Made by a program: the position numbers and the translations under genes. From a virus, in the IMG/VR virus record IMGVR_UViG_3300048573_000141, positions 1 through 33,476 of that record: 33,476 bases of DNA; one strand, given 5' to 3'. This document shows positions 23,168 through 29,094 of the stretch, piece by piece. How positions within the stretch are numbered: the first letter of the stretch is position 1; each line of letters starts with the position of its first letter. The notes beneath the pieces are model-generated. The model did not search any database, was not told the DNA's origin, and saw nothing but the letters and a program-made list of their open reading frames with translations.

Positions 23168-23209
23168 TTATTTTGTGTAGGTTGTGTTGGTGAATGCTAG
23201 TGTTTGCAT
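23168..23209 (-). CDS. 13-codon leader peptide MQTLAFTNTTYTK
   Basis: ATG 23209 is preceded by CTAGGAGCAATC, a strong ribosome site, and the frame ends at TAA 23168. The first nine or ten codons equal those of the gene at 1-120. The stop overlaps the ribosome site of 22954-23157 (TAAAGGAAAAACAATG), so ribosomes ending the leader would stand at the next start. Whether the peptide matters or only its translation is unknown. Confidence 0.5.
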   Translation of the reverse strand: MQTLAFTNTTYTK

Positions 23210-23247
23210 GATTGCTCCTAGAAAGTTGATGATGTTGGTATTATATA
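23184..23247 (-). repeat. leader repeat, right copy (direct repeat of 95-156)
   Basis: This copy matches 95-156 over about 62 positions with two substitutions and a two-base insertion beside the ribosome site. It runs from the -10 box of the promoter at 23240-23268 through the leader and nine codons. Beyond the repeat the sequences diverge: the downstream frame here stops after 13 codons. Confidence 0.9.
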
Positions 23248-23268
23248 TCAGGTTTTGAGAACATTCAA
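23240..23268 (-). promoter_or_regulatory. sigma70-type promoter of the leftward early block
   Basis: On the minus strand TTGAAT (23268-23263), 17 bases, then a perfect TATAAT (23245-23240) followed by ACC. It would drive the leader peptide and the long run of minus-strand genes down to about 8.9 kb. The layout matches the nrdBA promoter at 4984-5012. Confidence 0.75.
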
Positions 23269-23273
23269 ATAAT

Positions 23274-23300
23274 TGTTGTAGTTGACGTAATTTAACAACA
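23274..23300. promoter_or_regulatory. inverted repeat in the divergent control region
   Basis: TGTTGT (23274-23279) and ACAACA (23295-23300) form a 6-bp inverted repeat with a 15-base spacer containing TTGACGTAA. It lies just upstream of the leftward -35 box and between the two divergent starts, a fitting place for a regulator. It is short and could be chance. Confidence 0.3.
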
Positions 23301-23332
23301 TTATGAAAACAAAATCTATATTCATAGAAACA

Positions 23333-23341
23333 TGCTACAAT
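23333..23341 (+). promoter_or_regulatory. candidate extended -10 promoter for the rightward island
   Basis: TGC followed by TACAAT gives an extended -10 element about 30 bases before the ATG at 23372. There is no convincing -35 box, which extended -10 promoters can lack. No better plus-strand promoter is seen in 23210-23371. Confidence 0.4.
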
Positions 23342-23371
23342 CTAGTCACCGACAACTTTATAGGAGAGAAC

Positions 23372-23635
23372 ATGGCTGACTACTTAACCGCCGCTACCAC
23401 AAGAGAATATGCTCAAAACACAAAAGCCCTTGAGGGAGCGTACCTTAAAAGAGAAACAATTGAATTACTCAATCAAGTTACTGAAGCAGCTAAAAGAGGG
23501 GGAGATTCTTTTGTTTGGAAAGGTAAGTTATGCGGTAACGAAGTAATTCATGCACGACTTAGAGAGTTAGGCTACAAAATATTTTACGAACCCGCAGAAT
23601 ACAATCGTGAGTCCTATCTACAAGTTTCGTGGTAA
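23372..23635 (+). CDS. hypothetical protein (87 aa)
   Basis: The start at 23372 follows TATAGGAGAGAAC, an excellent ribosome site; a longer frame from 23303 has none. The protein begins MADYLTAATTREYAQNTKAL, is basic and helical, and ends with a beta-like segment (LGYKIFYEPAEYN). The LRELGYKIFYE part recalls small proteins that pack a helix on a strand, but no family is recognised. First gene of the plus-strand island. Confidence 0.75.
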   Translation: MADYLTAATTREYAQNTKALEGAYLKRETIELLNQVTEAAKRGGDSFVWKGKLCGNEVIHARLRELGYKIFYEPAEYNRESYLQVSW

Positions 23636-23676
23636 AGTATTTGATAAGGAAACAAAACCTATGACAAGGCACTAGA

Positions 23677-24108
23677 ATGAAACTAGAACAACAACAAGTC
23701 TATATGCAAACTGCCCGTTTGTTTGCAACGCTTTCTAAAGCAAAACGAGCAAAAGTAGGTGCAATCTTAGTCACAGAAACAGGTGTAACAATATCTGGAG
23801 TGAATGGTACACCTTCTGGTACAAACAACATCTGTGAAAACACACAACTGAATCATCTAACCAATTCATACGAGCTTGTGACAAAAGAAGAAGTAATCCA
23901 TGCCGAATTGAACTGTATATTAAAAGCAGCAAAAGAAGGAGTTAGTGTAATTAACAGCGATTTGTTCGTCACGTTATCACCGTGCTTATCTTGTGCGGCT
24001 ATGATAAAACAGGCAGGGATTAGAAAAGTTTACTTCCGTGAGCAATATAGAGACAATTCTGGTGTACAATACCTTCGAGACACTGGTATCGAAGTTTCAA
24101 AAATTTGA
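23677..24108 (+). CDS. dCMP/cytidine deaminase-family protein
   Basis: Zinc ligands and catalytic Glu are visible as HAELN (His75, Glu77) and SPCLSCA (Cys103, Cys106), with the usual alpha-beta spacing and a LVTETGVTISGVNG strand pair. The most likely activity is deamination of dCMP to dUMP, feeding ThyX; the length (143 aa) fits. The ribosome site is AAGG eight bases before the ATG. It is one of the few genes read rightward, separate from thyX and nrdBA on the other strand. Confidence 0.88.
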   Translation: MKLEQQQVYMQTARLFATLSKAKRAKVGAILVTETGVTISGVNGTPSGTNNICENTQLNHLTNSYELVTKEEVIHAELNCILKAAKEGVSVINSDLFVTLSPCLSCAAMIKQAGIRKVYFREQYRDNSGVQYLRDTGIEVSKI

Positions 24109-24118
24109 AAGGAAACAT

Positions 24119-24319
24119 ATGTCAGAAATTAAACTCAACGATACATACAAGGTTGAAATCACAGAACATGAACGAGGTTGGGGTTCTAAAATTGACGAAG
24201 TAAAGTACTTTGACTCTGAACTCTCAGCTAAAAGTTTTGTTTCGCATTACAACAAAAACAATACACTTGATGTTGTGCCTGCTTGGTATATGGTTGCTCG
24301 ATACGTTGGAAAGGTTTGA
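24119..24319 (+). CDS. hypothetical protein (66 aa)
   Basis: The ATG at 24119 follows AAAGGAAACAT; a longer frame from 24038 would lie inside the deaminase gene. The protein starts MSEIKLNDTYKVEITEHERG and is a small mixed alpha/beta domain with YFDSELSAKSFVSHYN as a likely helix. Phage proteins of this look are common and uncharacterised. It starts ten bases after the deaminase stop. Confidence 0.72.
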   Translation: MSEIKLNDTYKVEITEHERGWGSKIDEVKYFDSELSAKSFVSHYNKNNTLDVVPAWYMVARYVGKV

Positions 24320-24320
24320 T

Positions 24321-24521
24321 ATGTACTACGAGTTTGTTATAGAGTTTAAAAACGGTACACGAGCTTGGATAGACCCTGTTTCATTAGACAGTGTCACAGA
24401 AAACGACGACATAATCACTGTGGTTTCAGACAACGGTCATTCGTTCGATTACTGTAAAAATCTTGTGAGTAAATACAAAATCAGAGAGTATTCACCGTAC
24501 ACTACTTTTCTTAAAATTTAA
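24321..24521 (+). CDS. hypothetical protein (66 aa)
   Basis: The ATG at 24321 has AAAGGTTTGAT upstream and starts one base after the previous stop, so the two are coupled. The protein is beta-rich with hydrophilic ends (MYYEFVIEFKNGTRAW, DDIITVVSDNGHSFDY). No family is recognised; it may be a small beta-barrel. Confidence 0.72.
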   Translation: MYYEFVIEFKNGTRAWIDPVSLDSVTENDDIITVVSDNGHSFDYCKNLVSKYKIREYSPYTTFLKI

Positions 24522-24532
24522 AGGAAAGTAAC

Positions 24533-24883
24533 ATGACCGACTATGAATTTATCATGTCATTAGCAGAAGCTGAATTAGGCTCGGAATCTGATTTCAGGCG
24601 TAAAACAGGTCATCGTTTGGTGTCTATCGCAGAGCGTTTAAGAGAAACAGAGTGGCAACCTATTGAAACTGCACCAAAGATAAGTGGTTGTTCAATTTTG
24701 TGCTGGCATGGTGAAGTAGCAGAAGCAGTGTGGACAAACCAATCTAGCTGTTATCCTCGTGAATATAAATGGTGTTCCAGTAATTATGATAGTAACGGAG
24801 AATACTGGGAAGAAATAAAAGGCATAACGCACTGGATGCATATGCTAAAACCACCAAAGACTGAAGATACCAATACAAGGTAA
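24533..24883 (+). CDS. DUF551-type protein (116 aa)
   Basis: Residues 43-110 follow the DUF551 layout: EWQPIETAPKISGCSILCWHG, a central AVWTN, and ITHWMHMLKPP. This small domain is frequent in phage and prophage genes and has no proven function. The N-terminal 40 residues form a helix pair (YEFIMSLAEAELGSESDFRR). The ribosome site (AAAGGAAAGTAAC) is strong. Confidence 0.85.
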   Translation: MTDYEFIMSLAEAELGSESDFRRKTGHRLVSIAERLRETEWQPIETAPKISGCSILCWHGEVAEAVWTNQSSCYPREYKWCSSNYDSNGEYWEEIKGITHWMHMLKPPKTEDTNTR

Positions 24884-24888
24884 CAACA

Positions 24889-25188
24889 ATGAAGCAATCA
24901 AACAATTCCATGAATGAAGTTCTATTGGTGGATGGTTTTGCAAAATGGTCTGTCTATGCTGTGGTAAACACAGACTATATAGATATTGAAATACCACCCC
25001 CTGTGTTGGATTTTTCGTTTAAACAACAGTATTATACAAGGACAAGGATTCAATACAAGATAGTAGTTTTCGTGATAAACAGTAAAACCTATCAGATAGC
25101 CCACTCTGAGGAACTTCCCTGTGACTTATCTGAAATTTCAGAAAAAGTAATAGAACAGCAACTACTTCCTTTTAGACATTTCTCATAA
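24889..25188 (+). CDS. hypothetical protein, last of the rightward island (99 aa)
   Basis: No family is recognised. The sequence is beta-rich (WSVYAVVNTDYIDIEIPPP, KIVVFVINSKTYQIAHSEE) with a helical end (EISEKVIEQQLLPFRHF). The ribosome site is AAGGTAACAACA. A second ATG at codon 8 is possible. The bidirectional terminator at 25219-25251 follows. Confidence 0.7.
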   Translation: MKQSNNSMNEVLLVDGFAKWSVYAVVNTDYIDIEIPPPVLDFSFKQQYYTRTRIQYKIVVFVINSKTYQIAHSEELPCDLSEISEKVIEQQLLPFRHFS

Positions 25189-25218
25189 TAAACAATATCT
25201 GGTCACTCACCAAAAGAA

Positions 25219-25251
25219 AAACCCCTCACTACCGCGAAGTAGGAGGGGTTT
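25219..25251. terminator. bidirectional Rho-independent terminator
   Basis: A 9-bp stem (25219-25227 with 25243-25251), a single bulged A and a 4-bp inner stem (29-32 with 39-42 of the same block) enclose a CGCGAA loop. Both flanks are T-rich in their own reading direction (GGGGTTTCTTG on plus, GGGGTTTTTCTTTT on minus). It stands between convergent genes ending at 25188 and 25263. Confidence 0.92.
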
Positions 25252-25262
25252 CTTGTCGTAGG

Positions 25263-25901
25263 TTATTGAAAATCTTTTAACGCTTCTATCGCAATCTTGT
25301 ACCGCCTAAGACGGTCATCTAGTCCGTTTGTACCACCGTTGATTACTTTCGTTAAACCAACAATATCCCCCTTGTCCGCAAAAGCAGAACAGTTGTTCTT
25401 ATCCCAAAACCAAGCAGCACTGACAGAAGACCACAGAGGATGCTCCAAAAGCTCAGGAGAGCTTGTAAAATCAACACCGAAGGTACTAGATAGTAGCTTG
25501 TAGTTTGCAGCCCCTGTAAGCTGTTTTAAGCCTCTCCCGCGATACTTCCAACCATCACCTGATTGTTCTGTACCGTTAGCCATTCTGTCAGCATAAACTT
25601 TATTAGCTATTTTCTCAGGGTTGCGATGGTAAGGTTGTGCTATCGCTAAACTCGGAAAACGTTTAGGCCATGTTTGAGTCAAACCTTTCGCAGAGTAGTT
25701 CAAGTTCTCTACAATAGCAGTCAAGTTCTGCGACTCATGCCCTACTTGACTCAGAAAACCAGCAAGTCTTTGCTTTGAATTAATACTATATGCTTGGCAA
25801 GCACCTAGCATATACGGGTAATACTTTTCAGCATTAAACAACGTAGCGGAAGTACAAGCCTGAAACTGCTCTATTGTAAGCGCAAGTTTTTGCTCTTGCA
25901 T
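25263..25901 (-). CDS. endolysin, glycoside hydrolase 19 (chitinase-like)
   Basis: The 212-residue protein is one GH19 domain that cuts peptidoglycan glycan strands. Visible landmarks are VGHESQNL (Glu56, catalytic acid), VENLNYS (Glu65, second carboxylate), YRGRGLKQLTG and the late DKGDIVGLTKVINGG. There is no signal peptide, so it depends on a holin for release. It starts one base after the holin stop, with AGGGCGG as ribosome site, and is the last gene of the lysis cassette. Confidence 0.92.
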   Translation of the reverse strand: MQEQKLALTIEQFQACTSATLFNAEKYYPYMLGACQAYSINSKQRLAGFLSQVGHESQNLTAIVENLNYSAKGLTQTWPKRFPSLAIAQPYHRNPEKIANKVYADRMANGTEQSGDGWKYRGRGLKQLTGAANYKLLSSTFGVDFTSSPELLEHPLWSSVSAAWFWDKNNCSAFADKGDIVGLTKVINGGTNGLDDRLRRYKIAIEALKDFQ

Positions 25902-25902
25902 A

Positions 25903-26403
25903 TCAACCGCCCTGAACAGCTTTGACTAGCTCTTGAGTTTTATCTTTAGATGATTGACTTGAACCGAAGAAAAAGTTCATTATTGTTGCCACAATAGTAC
26001 CAAGCAAAAAGCCTAGGATTGTGTCAGCAAAGCGAACGCTCTCTGGTGGTATTCCTGCGAAAGTAATCCCGATTATGTAAAGCGCTGTAAATAAAGACCA
26101 ACCGATTGCAAGATAATACACAAACCGTTTACTAAACAAATCGTTTTGTTGTAGTGCAACCTTTTGCATATCCCTTGCGTCTGCTGTGTCTTTGTATGCT
26201 TGTTCTATTTTAAATTCTTCGTGTTTTTGTGCTGCGATTTGAATTTCAGCTACTTTTTCAGCAGACATCGTAGGCTCTAGTTTTAGACCTAGTTTGTCTT
26301 CTACGTACTCCAATCCCTTATCAGCAACAGCTTGCGCTACTTTTGGTAGATTTGATGCAACCAATGAGCTGATAATACTTGATATGATTAATGGTATTGC
26401 CAT
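25903..26403 (-). CDS. holin, GTA 3-TM type
   Basis: The C-terminal half matches 3-TM holins of the gene-transfer-agent type: FVYYLAIGWSLFTALYIIG, ILGFLLGTIVATIMNFFFG and the tail GSSQSSKDKT. The N-terminus (PLIISSIISSLVASNL) is the first hydrophobic segment, followed by a long charged helix. It would form the pore that lets the endolysin out. It ends one base before the endolysin gene. The ribosome site is weak. Confidence 0.85.
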   Translation of the reverse strand: MAIPLIISSIISSLVASNLPKVAQAVADKGLEYVEDKLGLKLEPTMSAEKVAEIQIAAQKHEEFKIEQAYKDTADARDMQKVALQQNDLFSKRFVYYLAIGWSLFTALYIIGITFAGIPPESVRFADTILGFLLGTIVATIMNFFFGSSQSSKDKTQELVKAVQGG

Positions 26404-26411
26404 AATAGTTT

Positions 26412-26771
26412 TTATTTTAAAAGTTCTTTTACAGAAGTTATTGCTTGATCTGGGTCTTGGTCTGTTCTTTTCCTAATCCAATTAGCGGAGAAGTAAAACA
26501 CTCCTACACTAGTGAATCCAATCACAAAACCACCGCTTAGAAGCAAGTCTAGTGTATGCACCGAGTAGCCAAGCCAATAAAGGAAGGTTGTACTGAATAC
26601 AAACCCTGCTGTAGCGCTTACACCACCTGCAATAAACGCACTCACAGATTTACCCTTATCCGCTAAGCTCTTAGGAGTCCAGAACATGAAAAGAGTCATG
26701 CCGCCAAGTAAAGCAGCTACTGTTGGAGCTATTTTACTCACCAACCATGATGTTATTGTTTCAGTTATCAT
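26412..26771 (-). CDS. three-TM membrane protein of the lysis cassette
   Basis: Three hydrophobic segments are clear (about 8-31, 42-65 and 73-95; for example FVIGFTSVGVFYF), with a charged C-terminal tail (KRTDQDPDQ). Its place just before the GTA-type holin suggests a second holin, an antiholin or another lysis factor. No family is recognised with certainty. The start at 26771 is three bases after the metallopeptidase stop. Confidence 0.8.
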   Translation of the reverse strand: MITETITSWLVSKIAPTVAALLGGMTLFMFWTPKSLADKGKSVSAFIAGGVSATAGFVFSTTFLYWLGYSVHTLDLLLSGGFVIGFTSVGVFYFSANWIRKRTDQDPDQAITSVKELLK

Positions 26772-26774
26772 TTG

Positions 26775-27131
26775 TTAGACTTTCTCTAGTAATTGTGTTG
26801 CCTGCTCAATTGTGAGCCGTGAGCCGTCAGCGTTTGTAATATAGTACTTAGTAAGCATACGCGCTGCTTCACCGATGTATAGCCCATGCGCTACGCTCAC
26901 TTTGTAAGCCGCTACCTCGTATGCAAGGCGCTCTTTCTGATCGGTCAGATAACGGCGCATAAATGTAAACCAACCATCACGGCGCATCTGCTCGACGTGG
27001 CACAGCTCGTGCGGTATCAAGTGCCTGCGCTGAGATTCGCGGACTTCCCAGCGAATCAGCACAAGCCACGGGCAGACGGTTAACCCATCACCGAACATCA
27101 TAATTAACGGAACGCGAAGTACTGTCGTCAT
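26775..27131 (-). CDS. HExxH metallopeptidase-like protein
   Basis: The centre reads IPHELCHVEQM (His41, Glu42, His45), the HExxH zinc site, with Glu72 in LAYEVAAY as a likely third ligand. Small phage proteins of this kind are known, and their substrate is unknown. The start overlaps the tailspike stop as ATGA, and the base composition is GC-rich (33 of 60 at 26881-26940) like the distal tailspike. A role in lysis or in tailspike maturation is possible. No signal peptide is evident; the N-terminal half is hydrophobic. Confidence 0.78.
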   Translation of the reverse strand: MTTVLRVPLIMMFGDGLTVCPWLVLIRWEVRESQRRHLIPHELCHVEQMRRDGWFTFMRRYLTDQKERLAYEVAAYKVSVAHGLYIGEAARMLTKYYITNADGSRLTIEQATQLLEKV

Positions 27132-29047
27132 ATTGCGGGACTCACTAACGACACTCGTGCGGTAAACCAGTCAGTCTCCGCAACATGAGCGCTTCCAGTT
27201 GTTGCACGATGCCACCCAAATATTGACATGTTATTCCCGTCTTTTGCGGGGGCGGATCTCCGTACAAAAAACCCCGCAGGCCAGCTCCCATTTGCTGGTT
27301 GTGCAGTTGCAGTGGAGTAGCCTGTAATGTTGTTCCACTCCATACCACCTGTCATGCCATCAATCCCTACAACAAACGAAGGGTATTTAGACACGTCACA
27401 ATTACTCAAAATGCAACTTGCAAATACCATCAAATCAGTCGGTTCGTTTCTATAGCCTCTAGCATTTAAGCCGTCGTACGGGCAATCTACCGCATACTTA
27501 ACATTTGTTTGCGTAATACCTCTCGATAAATTACGTGTTTGCACGGCGAAGGTATTCGATGAAGATGTAGCCCCGCACACACTCCCCCCAATTGAGCTAT
27601 CAGACACCCCTATAGTTCTAATGCCAACAGCAGAATAGGCGCTAACTATTACATTGATATTAGATTTGCGCACCCAACCTGAATAGCCGATAAGCGCGCC
27701 ATATTTAGCTCGACAAACCGCCACATCAACAACGCCTTGTTTACACCTATCAACTAGTAAACCAGAGCCGAAATTAACCGAAGCAGTGCCCGCCACACCT
27801 CTCAACGTCAAGTTCACGCATCCTGTTATTAGAACTGCATAATGACCATCTGAGGCGGCAGTATTGGTATTTAAGCTATCCACCCACCCGACGCTAACAT
27901 TACTTATGTTGTAATTTTCTGCTCCATCATCCTTGCCGATCACCCCAAAACACCCCGAGCCAGCACTGCGAATATATGCGCTCGCAACGTGAACACCGTC
28001 AACAATCTGGTACATAAAATTGGGCTCTATATCCAGCCCACCAGGCTGTCTGACACCCCCAACAATACCACCGATCCCAATGCTCTTAAAATCAGATACT
28101 GTAATGTTGTAGCCAGCGATTATGCTTAATAGATTTCTTCCGTCTTCAACCGAATTAATCCCTTGCAAAAAGCCAAAGGTTACGTTTGTCGGGTTTACGC
28201 TAGATGCTGTTAAATCTGACTGGCTTAAATAGAAACCATCCCCTCGAATTTCGCGGAAACGTGTATCAGGTGCATAAAAGTTGGACACCCCAGCAAGTAC
28301 GACGCAGTGTGTTTGCTCTCTGTCCTGCTGTGCGGTTCTGTTGCCGTTAAAGTTGCCGCGAATAGTACAACGGTCAACTAAATGAAATGCAAAACCACAC
28401 CAAACCGACTGAAAGTTATTACCCCCCAGAGTCAGCGAAGGCTTCAGCACAAACTCCCCCTGTATATCTAAACTCGTGCCGTTATAAGCTGCTCCGCTTA
28501 AAATAACACCTTGCGCTAAATAGGTATAACCGCTGGGGAACAAAATGTTTTTACCTTTGTTGTCATCAATACACGCTTGAATGGCGTTTGTATCCTCGGT
28601 CACTCCATCACCAACAGCGCCATAATCTTTTACAGATACAGTCTCACGCAGCTTGGTTTGTACTGTGCGTGGCACAGCGCCTGCACCCGCAGCAACGTGT
28701 ACTAAAAGAGATTCAGGTATATTTCCTGTTAGTTTTGAAGAACCGAGAGAAACCAACCAAACAGGGTTTGCATACGACACGGTACTGTATAAACCATTAG
28801 ACACTGTTCCAGCGTTTCCAGAAATATTAATTGCATAATTTGTGGATTTCTCCACCCACGATGTACCATTCCATTTTTCATCTCTGTTTAAAGCAGAGTT
28901 CCATCTAATAGTATTTGTCGGAACGTTACTAGCGGATGTGTAAGCAGGGTCAAAATTTCTCGAAAGATCATCCAACCTTCCACTGATTCGACTTGTCAAA
29001 AGAGTAGCATAATTTTCTGATGTTAGTAAAGGGGCGTGATCTGCCAT
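27128..29047 (-). CDS. tailspike, right-handed beta-helix receptor-binding protein
   Basis: The N-terminal 125 residues likely attach to the tail. From residue about 134 VSVKDYGAVGDGVTEDTNAI marks a pectate-lyase-type beta-helix, with many NxT/V turns through the middle. The C-terminus (GSWPAGFFVRRSAPAKDGNN) would be the trimer or receptor end. It probably binds or cleaves a surface polysaccharide. The start has AAGGAAAAACA. GC content seems higher from about 28650 leftward (30 of 60 at 27661-27720; 26 of 60 in the N-terminal part at 28921-28980), so the distal part may have been exchanged. Confidence 0.9.
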   Translation of the reverse strand: MADHAPLLTSENYATLLTSRISGRLDDLSRNFDPAYTSASNVPTNTIRWNSALNRDEKWNGTSWVEKSTNYAINISGNAGTVSNGLYSTVSYANPVWLVSLGSSKLTGNIPESLLVHVAAGAGAVPRTVQTKLRETVSVKDYGAVGDGVTEDTNAIQACIDDNKGKNILFPSGYTYLAQGVILSGAAYNGTSLDIQGEFVLKPSLTLGGNNFQSVWCGFAFHLVDRCTIRGNFNGNRTAQQDREQTHCVVLAGVSNFYAPDTRFREIRGDGFYLSQSDLTASSVNPTNVTFGFLQGINSVEDGRNLLSIIAGYNITVSDFKSIGIGGIVGGVRQPGGLDIEPNFMYQIVDGVHVASAYIRSAGSGCFGVIGKDDGAENYNISNVSVGWVDSLNTNTAASDGHYAVLITGCVNLTLRGVAGTASVNFGSGLLVDRCKQGVVDVAVCRAKYGALIGYSGWVRKSNINVIVSAYSAVGIRTIGVSDSSIGGSVCGATSSSNTFAVQTRNLSRGITQTNVKYAVDCPYDGLNARGYRNEPTDLMVFASCILSNCDVSKYPSFVVGIDGMTGGMEWNNITGYSTATAQPANGSWPAGFFVRRSAPAKDGNNMSIFGWHRATTGSAHVAETDWFTARVSLVSPAI

Positions 29048-29063
29048 TGTTTTTCCTTAGATA

Positions 29064-29087
29064 CCCTAACTCTGTTTAGAGCTAGGG
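29064..29087. other. 10-bp hairpin between tail-tip and tailspike genes
   Basis: CCCTAACTCT and AGAGCTAGGG pair over ten positions (one G-T wobble) with a GTTT loop. On the minus strand no T-run follows, so it is not a normal terminator for the tail genes. On the plus strand GGGGTTTTAATT does follow, but no plus-strand gene leads to it. Confidence 0.7.
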
Positions 29088-29094
29088 GTTTTAA

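Noticed and set aside
1-23247. The 62-bp repeat as genome terminal or attachment repeats
   Set aside because: Each copy lies at a gene start with ribosome site and ATG in frame, and functional elements explain the ends of the match; no integrase is present.
23303-23371. Upstream ATG at 23303 for the first rightward gene
   Set aside because: No ribosome site, whereas ATG 23372 has TAGGAGAG at ideal spacing.
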